Below, piece by piece: positions 56,422 through 63,422 of a DNA stretch of 63,422 nucleotides. The first letter of the stretch is position 1, and each line of letters starts with the position of its first letter. The position numbers and the translations under genes were made by a program. The stretch is from Pelolinea sp. Its GTDB lineage: Bacteria > Chloroflexota > Anaerolineae > Anaerolineales > Anaerolineaceae. The notes under the pieces were generated by a model. That model saw only the letters and a program-made list of their open reading frames with translations, was not told the DNA's origin and ran no database searches. The DNA lies in contig JAUYCC010000003.1 of the NCBI GenBank assembly GCA_030692365.1, positions 1-63,422 on the forward strand. Reading direction: 5' to 3'.

Positions 56422-56580
56422 TGAGTAAATCTCCTCGGTTCTATTCTTCTTATTTATTTATCACCAGAAGTCAGAAATTCGAGGGGCGAGGAAGGACTCG
56501 CTTTTTTTCTGTTCATCTGAATGATTCGGATAGTGAAATTATAATTGTAAAAATGCTTTTGCGGTACTACAAGACATTGG

Positions 56581-56609
56581 ATTTTATTTTAAATACGATA
56601 ATGCGTCAA
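56581..56609 (-). promoter_or_regulatory. sigma-70-type promoter of the rpsP group
   Basis: On the minus strand TTGACG (56604-56609), a 17-bp spacer and TAAAAT (56581-56586) match the housekeeping consensus at 9 of 12 positions or better. A start near 56574 gives a leader of about 150 nt before rpsP. The 245-bp gap between rpsP and the divergent DUF1015 gene holds this promoter; I saw no other gene in it. Confidence 0.6.
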
Positions 56610-56666
56610 GTATTATTAGAAAATTATAAAACCCCATTTTGATAAAATTATTTTAGGAAATCAAAA

Positions 56667-57986
56667 ATGCGAAATTATCCGGAAATCGGTTTACAAGTTC
56701 CCGATATATTAATTGCTGTTGATACTATTGCCCGAGAAAAATGGGCTGTGGTTGCATGTGATCAATACACGTCCCAGCCTGAATACTGGGATCAGGTTAG
56801 CCAAATAACTGATGGATTGCCGTCAACTTATCATTTGATCCTTCCCGAGGCATTTTTAGGCAAACCCGAAGAGAAATACCACCAGTCTCAGATAAAATCC
56901 ACCATGTCAACCTATCTCCACTCAGGTTTATTCCAATCGATGGAAGGATTAATATATGTCGAACGTAATCTGGGCTCAAAGGTAAGGCAGGGATTGATTG
57001 CCGCTTTAGACCTTGAACGATATGATTTTCAAAAATATTCCCAATCTCTGATTCGGGCAACCGAAGGAACGATCATTGACCGGCTTCCACCCAGGATCAT
57101 AATACGGGAAAACGCACCGCTTGAAATTCCACATATTATGGTCTTAATCGACGATCCGTTGTTTACTGTCATTGAACCTTTATCGGCTTATGCGAATAAT
57201 CTCCCGAAGCTTTATGACTTCGAGTTAATGATGGGCGGTGGTCATCTGAAAGGGTATTTAATTCATAATCCAGAGATTGAAAGAAAAATTGTATCTTCAA
57301 TGGTTGTTTTAGCCTGTAAAGGTGTCCAAAAACAAAAATATCAGCTTGAAAACTCGCCGCTTTTATATGCGGTTGGAGACGGAAATCATTCGCTGGCCAC
57401 GGCAAAATCGTTCTGGGAAAAAATTAAAGATAATGTTGACGCTAATCATCCTGCGCGTTACGCTCTTGTCGAAATCGTGAATATTCACAATGAAGGAATC
57501 GCTTTCGAACCAATCCATCGTTTAATTAAAAATTTCAATACTGATATATTCAAGGAAATTTTGCTTTTCTTTTCAGGAAAAATAAATTTAATAAAAGCCC
57601 AAGACTTAGAATCTATGGTAAAAATTATTAAGAACCAAAAATGTAATTTTCAATTAATTGGTTCTATTTTTAACAACAAATTCCGAATTATTGAGGTCTT
57701 AAACCCATTACATACCCTGGCAGTTGGCAGTCTTCAGTTATTTCTGGACGATCTTATTAGAAGGCATCCGGAGATTGACCTTGATTTTATTCATGGGGAG
57801 AAAGCCCTTTTTCAACTTGGCAATCAGCCGGATAGCATTGGTTTTTACCTTCCCGCGATGGAAAAATCCAGCCTGTTCAAATCGGTTGTCAAAGATGGTC
57901 CGCTTCCAAGAAAAACCTTCTCAATGGGAGAGGCGCATGAGAAACGTTTTTATTTTGAGTGTCGAAAAATCCAGGTTGATGAATAA
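56667..57986 (+). CDS. DUF1015-family protein
   Basis: A 439-residue member of DUF1015, a conserved family of unknown biochemical role. The N-terminal A-C-D-Q-Y-T-S-Q-P-E-Y-W is a strong signature, and Y-A-V-G-D-G-N-H-S-L-A-T-A-K near 230 looks like a catalytic or nucleotide site. AGGA at 56655-56658 is a likely ribosome site, and TGATAAAAT (56640-56648) a possible extended -10. It starts a plus-strand group with two lipoproteins and queG. Confidence 0.85.
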   Translation: MRNYPEIGLQVPDILIAVDTIAREKWAVVACDQYTSQPEYWDQVSQITDGLPSTYHLILPEAFLGKPEEKYHQSQIKSTMSTYLHSGLFQSMEGLIYVERNLGSKVRQGLIAALDLERYDFQKYSQSLIRATEGTIIDRLPPRIIIRENAPLEIPHIMVLIDDPLFTVIEPLSAYANNLPKLYDFELMMGGGHLKGYLIHNPEIERKIVSSMVVLACKGVQKQKYQLENSPLLYAVGDGNHSLATAKSFWEKIKDNVDANHPARYALVEIVNIHNEGIAFEPIHRLIKNFNTDIFKEILLFFSGKINLIKAQDLESMVKIIKNQKCNFQLIGSIFNNKFRIIEVLNPLHTLAVGSLQLFLDDLIRRHPEIDLDFIHGEKALFQLGNQPDSIGFYLPAMEKSSLFKSVVKDGPLPRKTFSMGEAHEKRFYFECRKIQVDE

Positions 57987-57988
57987 TA

Positions 57989-58828
57989 ATGTGTAAGAAT
58001 TTAAGTCTCTTTTTTATTATTTTGTTTATAGCGGCCTGTTCCCCTCAACAGGAGGCTATTGTTAGCCAGAGCGGTATTACTCCAAGTCCAACCAAAACTG
58101 CTACCTCAACCCAGACCATTCAACCTTCATCTACACCCATTCCTCCAACACCAACTCCAGAATTAATTCAAACGGTTTGCTCACCCCTTGAAGGCGAAAC
58201 TTTGAAATCGATATCTGAAATTATGACCCAACCGTTTAAGACGCCGCGCCCCGGAAATGATGACGGTCACCAAGGTGTTGATTTCTCTTTTTATCGGCGT
58301 AATGAGAGGGTTGGAATTGAAGGCTTACAGGTATTCGCGGCGTTGGAAGGAAAAGTAGTGACAATTCTTTATGACCGTTGGCCGTACGGAAACGCAGTAA
58401 TAATAGAAACACCGCTGAATTCAATAAGCACAGAACTGAAAGCTCAGATACAGATAACTGCCGCTCAACCAACTGTCATGCCTGATCCAAGGGTAAATTG
58501 CCCAACTGGAGAGCTTTCTTTTTCTATAGATAATGAAAAACAATCGCTGTATTTACTTTATGGACATTTATTGAATCCAGTGACTTTATCAGTTGGAGAT
58601 GATGTAAAATGCGACCAGCTTATCGGAGCAGTTGGTAATACCGGATACTCTACTAATCCTCATTTACACTTTGAAACACGGTTAGGTCCCTCTGGCGCGA
58701 GTTTTGATAGTATGGCATATTATACTGTCCAATCAACCGATTCAGAACGGTATAATTATTGTGTCTGGAGAGTCAGTAACCTGTTCCAGCTTTTTGATCC
58801 GATGACACTGCTTTTCGCACAAGAATAG
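57989..58828 (+). CDS. M23-family metallopeptidase lipoprotein
   Basis: A 279-residue exported lipoprotein. The signal peptide ends in the lipobox I-A-A-C (Cys at about 15); a Thr/Pro/Ser-rich linker (about 25-50) follows. The lysostaphin-type peptidase domain has the zinc motif H-Q-G-V-D with His and Asp, Y-G-H-L and H-L-H-F-E-T as the catalytic and third-ligand His. It likely cuts or binds peptidoglycan peptide links at the cell surface. A large loop (about 145-180) between the zinc motifs is longer than in minimal M23 domains. It follows the DUF1015 gene by 2 bp. Confidence 0.9.
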   Translation: MCKNLSLFFIILFIAACSPQQEAIVSQSGITPSPTKTATSTQTIQPSSTPIPPTPTPELIQTVCSPLEGETLKSISEIMTQPFKTPRPGNDDGHQGVDFSFYRRNERVGIEGLQVFAALEGKVVTILYDRWPYGNAVIIETPLNSISTELKAQIQITAAQPTVMPDPRVNCPTGELSFSIDNEKQSLYLLYGHLLNPVTLSVGDDVKCDQLIGAVGNTGYSTNPHLHFETRLGPSGASFDSMAYYTVQSTDSERYNYCVWRVSNLFQLFDPMTLLFAQE

Positions 58829-58842
58829 TAAAGGAAAATCTG

Positions 58843-59511
58843 ATGAAAATTTCTAAATATCTTCTTATTAGCATCGTATTGGGAATTTCACTGGTAGTCG
58901 CTGCTTGCGGTCCTAAAGTGGAACCCACTCCCACGGTCGATCCAAATGCGATCATGACCCAGGTCGCCATGACAGTTCAGGCGGAAGTCACGCAGATGGC
59001 CTTATTGACGCCATCACCTACCACTACACTTCCACCCACTGCTACCCTTACGCCAGTACCAATCCAGACGCTGCCTGCCGCACCCAAAACCCCTGTCAGC
59101 CAGCCCACACTGCCATTCGCTTCACCTGATAATGCAACATGGATCGCGGATGTTACTGTCCCGGATGATAAGGATGATAAGGTTGTTACGGTTTTTTGGA
59201 AAAACGAGACGTTTACCAAAACCTGGAAAATCGAAAATACAGGTACAACCACATGGGATACTACATACAAGTTGGTTTATTTGGATGGTCCTGTTCTCGG
59301 TGAGACTCTGATCGTATCCATCACAAGCCCAGTCAAACCCAAGAACCAAATTGAGATTAGCGTCCCAATGAAAGCGCCCGCGACTCTTGGCACAGTAATC
59401 AATTATTGGCGTATGATGAATGGCAAAGGCCAATTTTTCGGCGATGTGTTATATGTTAAATTCGTGGTTGGAACTGAACTGGAGAAAACTGTCACACCTA
59501 ATCCCGGGTAA
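58843..59511 (+). CDS. lipoprotein with NBR1-Ig-like domain
   Basis: A 222-residue lipoprotein. The signal sequence ends in V-A-A-C at about 22. A Pro/Thr linker covers about 26-95. The C-terminal half (about 110-218) is an Ig-like fold of the type next to BRCA1: F-x-K-T-W-K-I-E-N-T-G-T-T-T-W, Y-K-L-V-Y-L and N-Y-W-R-M-M are the defining motifs. Such domains occur in Chloroflexota surface proteins and are thought to bind partner proteins; function here is unknown. It has a clear GGAAAAT-type ribosome site and follows the M23 lipoprotein by 14 bp. Confidence 0.9.
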   Translation: MKISKYLLISIVLGISLVVAACGPKVEPTPTVDPNAIMTQVAMTVQAEVTQMALLTPSPTTTLPPTATLTPVPIQTLPAAPKTPVSQPTLPFASPDNATWIADVTVPDDKDDKVVTVFWKNETFTKTWKIENTGTTTWDTTYKLVYLDGPVLGETLIVSITSPVKPKNQIEISVPMKAPATLGTVINYWRMMNGKGQFFGDVLYVKFVVGTELEKTVTPNPG

Positions 59512-59534
59512 ACCAGGAATATTTAAAAATTTTG

Positions 59535-60686
59535 ATGGACTTGCTTAAGGAAAAGATAAAAGCCGAGGCCTTGCGCCTTGGCTTTTCTTTTATCGGTTTC
59601 TCGAAACCTCAACAAACACCCCATTTCCATCAATTTGATACTTGGATCAAAGAGGGAAATCATAACGGCTTGGACTATTTAGGCAAAAAGTATGTCCTCG
59701 ATGCCAGATATCAACCTGCAATTTTGCTTGAAAATGTAAAAACAGTGATAACCCTTGGGATTGCTTTTTGTAATCTAGAAGAAGTACAAGAAACTGTTCA
59801 ACAAGTAAAAATGGAACAAGGGTTACTCGCTTCTTATGCCTGTTTGCCTGATTACCATCATTTGTTAAAAGAAAAGTCAAAAGAATTAATAACTTTTATC
59901 AATGGTATTCAGAGTCCTTCAATAAAATCTAAATTCTTTGTCGATTCCGGACCGGTTATGGAGAAGGATTTTGCCTACCTTTCCGGTTTGGGTTGGATCG
60001 GAAAAAATTCACTGTTTATCTCGCCTGCTTTTGGATCATTTTGCCTCTTGGGTTGCTTGTTTGTTGACTTTGAATTACAGCCTGATAACAGGGACGAAAC
60101 TGACCTTTGCGAGAATTGTGAGGCTTGCATTCAAGCATGCCCAACTGGGGCAATTAATAACAACCGAACTATCAAAGCAAGTCGTTGCATATCATTCTTG
60201 ACCACTAACACAAAAGGTGTTATCCCGTTTGAACTTCGCCAGAAGATCGGCAACAAGGTATTTGGTTGTGACATTTGCCAAATAGTCTGCCCTTTAAATT
60301 CAATCGAATCAAATACTGTAAATCAAAAGAAATTTGGCATTAAAACAATTATCGTAAACAGAATAGATCTTCTTTCAGAATTATTCTTTAGCGAAAAGGA
60401 ATATATAGCCAAATATTCCAGAACACCAGTCGCAAAATTATCACACGAATTGTTTCTCAGGAATTTATTAATCGCGATTGGAAATTCAGGGTCAATAAAG
60501 TTTTTTGATCCCCTAAGAAATTTGTTGAATAATCATCCCTCGCCAATCATCCGAGCTACAACTGCCTGGGCTTTGGCAACTATCGATTCAGAACTATCAA
60601 AAGATATATTATTGAATACATTGAAACAAGAGACTGGGGTTGAAGTCAGAAATGAAATAAAAAAGTTAATAGGATTATCACGGTAA
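59535..60686 (+). CDS. queG: epoxyqueuosine reductase QueG
   Basis: Last step of queuosine tRNA modification: cobalamin-dependent reduction of epoxyqueuosine with two 4Fe-4S clusters. In 383 residues, the N-terminal reductase has the D-S-G-P-V-M-E-K-D-F-A and G-L-G-W-I-G-K-N-S segments. Two ferredoxin motifs follow: C-E-N-C-E-A-C-I-Q-A-C-P and C-D-I-C-Q-I-V-C-P. A C-terminal HEAT-like repeat completes it. ATG 59535 is preferred over the in-frame TTG at 59532. The tail overlaps the convergent gene by 9 bp. No other queuosine gene is in the window. Confidence 0.95.
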   Translation: MDLLKEKIKAEALRLGFSFIGFSKPQQTPHFHQFDTWIKEGNHNGLDYLGKKYVLDARYQPAILLENVKTVITLGIAFCNLEEVQETVQQVKMEQGLLASYACLPDYHHLLKEKSKELITFINGIQSPSIKSKFFVDSGPVMEKDFAYLSGLGWIGKNSLFISPAFGSFCLLGCLFVDFELQPDNRDETDLCENCEACIQACPTGAINNNRTIKASRCISFLTTNTKGVIPFELRQKIGNKVFGCDICQIVCPLNSIESNTVNQKKFGIKTIIVNRIDLLSELFFSEKEYIAKYSRTPVAKLSHELFLRNLLIAIGNSGSIKFFDPLRNLLNNHPSPIIRATTAWALATIDSELSKDILLNTLKQETGVEVRNEIKKLIGLSR

Positions 60687-61928
60687 CCAAAATGGTTTTG
60701 CTGCATTGTCCGCAATTACCTGAAATGTATCAGAGCTTTGATTCCAAATAACAACCTGGGGAACTCCATCTGAGGAATTGATCGGATATCGTTGAAAAAC
60801 CAATTTAGAATAATCAGAATTCCAACTCTGGGATGAATAGTAATATAAGGAATCGTCAGTTATTTCTTTGACGACTTTACCACCCTCTTTGATAAGCCAT
60901 AATTGTTTATTGGAACCGGTGTTTCTTTGCCTTACGGACACAAGATAAACACCTGATTCACCTGTATAAGCTGGTTGATAAAATTCAAGTTCCTGATTCC
61001 GGCTTGTTAACAATGGTTTAATTTCACCTGATTTAATATCAAGACTAAAAACGTTCACCCCAGGAATGCCTCCCCAATAATCCATTTGCCCGTAGAGAAT
61101 TGCTTGGCTGTCTCTTGCCCATTCACCGACTAACCCTGCGCCTGATTGTTGCGCAATTCGTTTCATATTAAAAAGGTTGATAATGGTCAATTCGTTAGAT
61201 GAATTATCGAGAAAGCTTAGGTACTTTCCATTGGGGGAAAATCTCAAATCAGACCCTGAATCCATAATATCAATCATTGTTTCGTCATTGAGATCAAGTA
61301 TTTTTATTTGCTGCTTATCATTGGTTTGAACAAATGCCAGTTTGCCTGTCATCGGGTTAAAATCAAGATCGGAGCATGTTGATTCTGAACAATCGAATAA
61401 CTTTTTTATTCCGCTCCCATCCGGTTTTAGCTGCCATATATCAGCTCCATTGGATTCATTGAGTACCGTAAAAAATATCAATTCTCCTAATCGAGAGACG
61501 GTTAAATTCTGCACTTTTCCATCAGTCTTTGTCAATTGCAAAGGTTCCTGACCCGGGCATTTTTTCCAGATTTCTGATTGTCCACCAGGATCGCCAAGAT
61601 AAACCAAACATGGTTTCCGGATTTTAATATCATCCACAACAGGTTCAGAATTGCCACCTTTTATCAATTGATAGGTTTCTCCAATTTTTAAGGGGATAGA
61701 CGGGTATAAAAATAATTGATCATTAATCCTGATAGTCTTGACTTCAAGTTTAAAATCGGGTTGTTTTTCCTGCGTAAGAAAATAAACGCCGGAAGCCTTA
61801 TTTGTTTTGTAGACTATCGGTCCCCATGCACCTATTTCTTGTTCTTCATTATGATATCTATTGATTGAAGTGCAGGATGTTAAAAGCAATAAAATTAACA
61901 AATAAACGTAAATTGAATTAAATTTCAT
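60678..61928 (-). CDS. lipoprotein with TolB-like beta-propeller
   Basis: A 416-residue lipoprotein whose signal ends in the lipobox L-L-T-S-C (Cys about 19). Residues about 100-416 show repeated blades of the WD40-like/TolB type: P-G-Q-E-P-L-Q-L-T, I-W-Q-L-K-P-D-G-S-G-I-K-K-L, F-S-P-N-G-K-Y-L-S-F and the later N-S-D-Y-S-K-L-V-F-Q-R-Y. Propellers of this type usually act as periplasmic or surface protein-binding platforms. The 3' end overlaps queG by 9 bp on the opposite strand. A strong hairpin lies 20 bp before the ATG. Confidence 0.8.
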   Translation of the reverse strand: MKFNSIYVYLLILLLLTSCTSINRYHNEEQEIGAWGPIVYKTNKASGVYFLTQEKQPDFKLEVKTIRINDQLFLYPSIPLKIGETYQLIKGGNSEPVVDDIKIRKPCLVYLGDPGGQSEIWKKCPGQEPLQLTKTDGKVQNLTVSRLGELIFFTVLNESNGADIWQLKPDGSGIKKLFDCSESTCSDLDFNPMTGKLAFVQTNDKQQIKILDLNDETMIDIMDSGSDLRFSPNGKYLSFLDNSSNELTIINLFNMKRIAQQSGAGLVGEWARDSQAILYGQMDYWGGIPGVNVFSLDIKSGEIKPLLTSRNQELEFYQPAYTGESGVYLVSVRQRNTGSNKQLWLIKEGGKVVKEITDDSLYYYSSQSWNSDYSKLVFQRYPINSSDGVPQVVIWNQSSDTFQVIADNAAKPFWLP

Positions 61929-61947
61929 TAATTTGAGATTAGATTTC

Positions 61948-61978
61948 CTCCTCCCTAAATTGGGAGGAGGTTTTTTTG
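61948..61978 (+). terminator. plus-strand intrinsic terminator between two minus-strand genes
   Basis: CCTCCTCCC (61948-61956) pairs perfectly with GGGAGGAGG (61963-61971) around TAAATT and is followed by T7 on the plus strand. It lies between the propeller lipoprotein and LysM genes, both on the minus strand, where the hairpin lacks a T run. It may end read-through antisense to the lipoprotein gene. Confidence 0.7.
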
Positions 61979-61982
61979 GTGA

Positions 61983-62666
61983 TTAGGATGCCAAGGTACT
62001 GGTAGGAGCGAAGGTTGGGGTAGGTGTTACTAGGTTCACCCTCACGATAATCTCAACCCCCGGGGTAATGTTATTTGGGTCATCAAATTTATTCTGCCGG
62101 ATTAAATCTTCGACAGTCGTGTTGAATTTGCTCGCAATTGAAAGCAGTGAGTCTCCTGACTGGATACGGTAGAGGATTTTAGTTCCGCTTTTCGTATCAG
62201 GCGGGATTGGGGTCGGTGTAGGCAATGTCGTTCCAGGAGCTGGAATTTTAATTTTAAGGCCGGGATAAATCGGGCAGGTTCCATTTTCAAAATTATTGAT
62301 TGCGAGAAGCACCTCTAAATCTACTTCGTAAGTTTCGGAGAGAGTCCAACAGTTATCTCCTTCTTTTACTTCATACTCAAATGGACCCGAAGCTGTGGGT
62401 GATACCGTCAAAGTTGGGGTTGGCGTCTCGGTGGGAACAAATGTTGCCGTTGGGGAAATCACCGGTGTTGGCGGCATGGTGCTGGTAGGTGTTGGCTCTT
62501 TTTTAAAGAGATTGAGCGATAACCCGCCACCAGTTAACCACATGACGATGATCGCGATACCAATCAATACCAATAACACTGCAAGAATCGCAATGAAAAT
62601 TGGAAAGAAAGGTCTTTTCTTTTTGTAGGAGTCTATAACATCCTGAGGGGATTGTCTTCCAAGCAT
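61983..62666 (-). CDS. membrane-anchored protein with two LysM domains
   Basis: A 227-residue protein with one transmembrane helix (about 22-46), no lipobox, a Pro/Thr-rich spacer (about 58-95) and two LysM domains (about 97-146 and 165-213). The first opens with Y-E-V-K-E-G-D-N-C-W-T-L-S and the second with Y-R-I-Q-S-G-D-S-L-L-S-I-A; both end in the P-G-x-x-I-x-I/V strand. LysM binds N-acetylglucosamine-containing glycans, so it probably tethers the membrane to peptidoglycan. A TPTP-type C-terminal tail follows. It lies 75 bp after the FtsB-like gene. Confidence 0.88.
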   Translation of the reverse strand: MLGRQSPQDVIDSYKKKRPFFPIFIAILAVLLVLIGIAIIVMWLTGGGLSLNLFKKEPTPTSTMPPTPVISPTATFVPTETPTPTLTVSPTASGPFEYEVKEGDNCWTLSETYEVDLEVLLAINNFENGTCPIYPGLKIKIPAPGTTLPTPTPIPPDTKSGTKILYRIQSGDSLLSIASKFNTTVEDLIRQNKFDDPNNITPGVEIIVRVNLVTPTPTFAPTSTLAS

Positions 62667-62741
62667 AATCTATCCTTTTCTCTATTCTTGTGGTCATCCA
62701 CAATCTCGGAATACAAAATTATTCTAACCTATTTAATCTTT

Positions 62742-63119
62742 TTAATCACCAAAGAACAAGTCCCACCAGATTTGCCAATTTTCGCCTTTTTCTGGTGCAG
62801 GTGTTGCCAGATAATTAATCTCCGGTGTTACATCCTTGGGTGGGAGGGGGATTATAACCTGATCTCCGGGTTGTACCATTCTTTCAAATGTCCGCGCCCA
62901 CTCTTCAACAGCTTTGTCGCTGCCTGAATAAGCAATTTGTGTTTGCAACGAAACTTGCGTTGATTCAAGGTTTTCTATGCGTGCCTGCATTTCTTTTCTT
63001 TGGCTGGTCAGTCGAAAATATTCTGAGAGGCGCGAATTCAAACCCATAACCATAATAAAAAGAATGGCAATGAGAATTAAGAATATCCATTGTGCCTTGA
63101 AACCTTTAAACCCGGCCAT
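62742..63119 (-). CDS. FtsB/DivIC-like septum formation initiator protein
   Basis: A 125-residue protein from ATG 63119 (two codons later than the first possible Met at 63125). A short basic N-terminus precedes one transmembrane helix (about 12-30); a coiled coil follows (E-M-Q-A-R-I-E-N-L-E, about 35-65); then a W-A-R-T-F-E-R-M-V-Q-P-G-D segment typical of DivIC/FtsB, which has the late E-x-x-A-R-x-x-x-x-x-x-P-G pattern. It is part of the divisome, linking FtsL to FtsQ/DivIB. It is a good match by layout and motif though the family is short and variable. Confidence 0.82.
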   Translation of the reverse strand: MAGFKGFKAQWIFLILIAILFIMVMGLNSRLSEYFRLTSQRKEMQARIENLESTQVSLQTQIAYSGSDKAVEEWARTFERMVQPGDQVIIPLPPKDVTPEINYLATPAPEKGENWQIWWDLFFGD

Positions 63120-63162
63120 ATGCATATCATACCTTAAGAAATTCAGTATTTCTAATTTAAAT

Positions 63163-63186
63163 AAAAAATCCCGCTTTCACGGGATT
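63163..63186 (-). terminator. intrinsic terminator after tRNA-Leu
   Basis: On the minus strand AATCCCG and CGGGATT form a 7-bp stem around six bases (63167-63186), followed by T6. It lies 4 bp after the tRNA 3' end and 44 bp before the FtsB-like start, so the tRNA is its own unit. Confidence 0.8.
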
Positions 63187-63189
63187 CAG

Positions 63190-63274
63190 TGCCGAAGGTG
63201 GGATTTGAACCCACATGAGCGTATTGCCCACTACGCCCTGAACGTAGCGCGTCTGCCAATTCCGCCACTTCGGC
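63190..63274 (-). tRNA. tRNA-Leu (anticodon CAG)
   Basis: An 85-nt class II tRNA. The acceptor stem GCCGAAG pairs with CTTCGGC, the discriminator is A and CCA is not encoded. The anticodon stem CTACG/CGTAG encloses TTCAGGG, giving anticodon CAG and decoding CUG as Leu. A long variable arm (GGGCAATACGCTC) and the T arm GTGGG-TTCAAAT-CCCAC complete it. The D arm carries the usual G-G pair region. Confidence 0.97.
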
Positions 63275-63289
63275 ATGGATTAGAATGCA

Positions 63290-63317
63290 ATTCTATCAAA
63301 ATAAACATATTTGTCAA
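63290..63317 (-). promoter_or_regulatory. sigma-70-type promoter of tRNA-Leu
   Basis: On the minus strand TTGACA (63312-63317), a 16-bp spacer and TAGAAT (63290-63295) lie 15 bp before the tRNA 5' end. This is one of the best consensus promoters in the window. The possible insertion-sequence terminus begins only about 15 bp upstream of the -35 box. Confidence 0.75.
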
Positions 63318-63331
63318 CTATTCTATAAAAT

Positions 63332-63422
63332 TTGTGTTAGCGCATAGTTGAAATGTCCCCTTTCTGCAAAGTTAAAATGTCCCCTTTGGAAAGGGACAAG
63401 AAAGTGGACAAACTACTAACCA
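63332..63422. mobile_element. possible insertion-sequence terminus with short direct repeats
   Basis: AAATGTCCCCTTT occurs at 63351-63363 and again at 63375-63387, exactly 24 bp apart, and AAAGGGACA (63390-63398) is its near inverted copy. Multiple short terminal repeats next to a TGTGTTAGCGC-like edge are typical of insertion-sequence ends, for example of the IS21 group. No transposase is seen because the window stops here. The exact boundary, strand and family are not established. Confidence 0.35.

Noticed and set aside
1-63422. CRISPR array, rRNA operon or prophage
   Set aside because: No regularly spaced repeats, rRNA motifs, or phage structural genes were seen.

Overview
The window is a 63.4 kb, AT-rich, gene-dense bacterial chromosome segment, most likely from an uncultured Chloroflexota of the Anaerolineae type. 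This is inferred from gene content: two proteins with the YYY-type DUF2298 membrane domain shared by Chloroflexi and Archaea, a mevalonate kinase / isopentenyl phosphate kinase pair, a serine hydroxymethyltransferase fused to glycine-cleavage T-protein, an NBR1-Ig-like lipoprotein, a topoisomerase I with an extra N-terminal zinc ribbon, and many one-helix lipoproteins with Thr/Pro-rich linkers. No rRNA, CRISPR array, prophage or plasmid origin was seen. Both ends look like mobile-element termini: an IS30-type transposase C-terminus on the left and short direct repeats of insertion-sequence style on the right.

Layout. 1-240: end of an IS30-like element and a terminator. 240-7960: chromosome maintenance, with rnc-smc on the minus strand, and scpA and mutS on the plus strand. 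7963-11018 (minus): ECF sigma factor, a small membrane protein (possible anti-sigma), fmt and a membrane protein. 11128-11959: an alpha/beta hydrolase broken by a one-base frameshift at an A7 run. 12171-16559: glyA-gcvT fusion and a PLP aminotransferase. 16563-18290 (minus): TGS/uridine-kinase-like protein. 18364-21484 (plus): octanoyl/lipoate transferase, DUF218, HD hydrolase, and a TIM-barrel-like plus NTF2-like protein.

46376-21515 is a 25 kb run of minus-strand genes: tlyA, lepA, a flippase-like membrane protein, sugar epimerase, GT4 glycosyltransferase, methyltransferase, four very large GT-C/YYY membrane proteins, cmk, a degenerate sensor kinase and rpoC. The sugar and membrane genes sit in tight, often overlapping array and look like one surface-glycan or glycolipid assembly system. 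This is the least described part of the window.

46424-49573 (plus): UbiA-type prenyl-phosphate transferase, mevalonate kinase, isopentenyl phosphate kinase, greA. 56421-49608 (minus): rpsP-khpA-rimM-dprA-manC-topA and a membrane protein, with an apparent promoter before rpsP. 56667-60686 (plus): DUF1015 protein, M23 lipoprotein, NBR1-like lipoprotein, queG. 63125-60678 (minus): FtsB/DivIC-like protein, LysM protein and a beta-propeller lipoprotein, preceded by tRNA-Leu(CAG).

The genes work in three groups. The first is core information processing (smc, scpA, mutS, rpoC, greA, topA, lepA, rpsP). The second is C1/glycine and lipoyl metabolism (glyA-gcvT, lipoyl transferase). The third is isoprenoid-lipid-dependent envelope glycosylation (mevalonate branch, UbiA, manC, GT cluster, flippase-like protein). 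Function calls come from reading translated motifs only; no database search was run.
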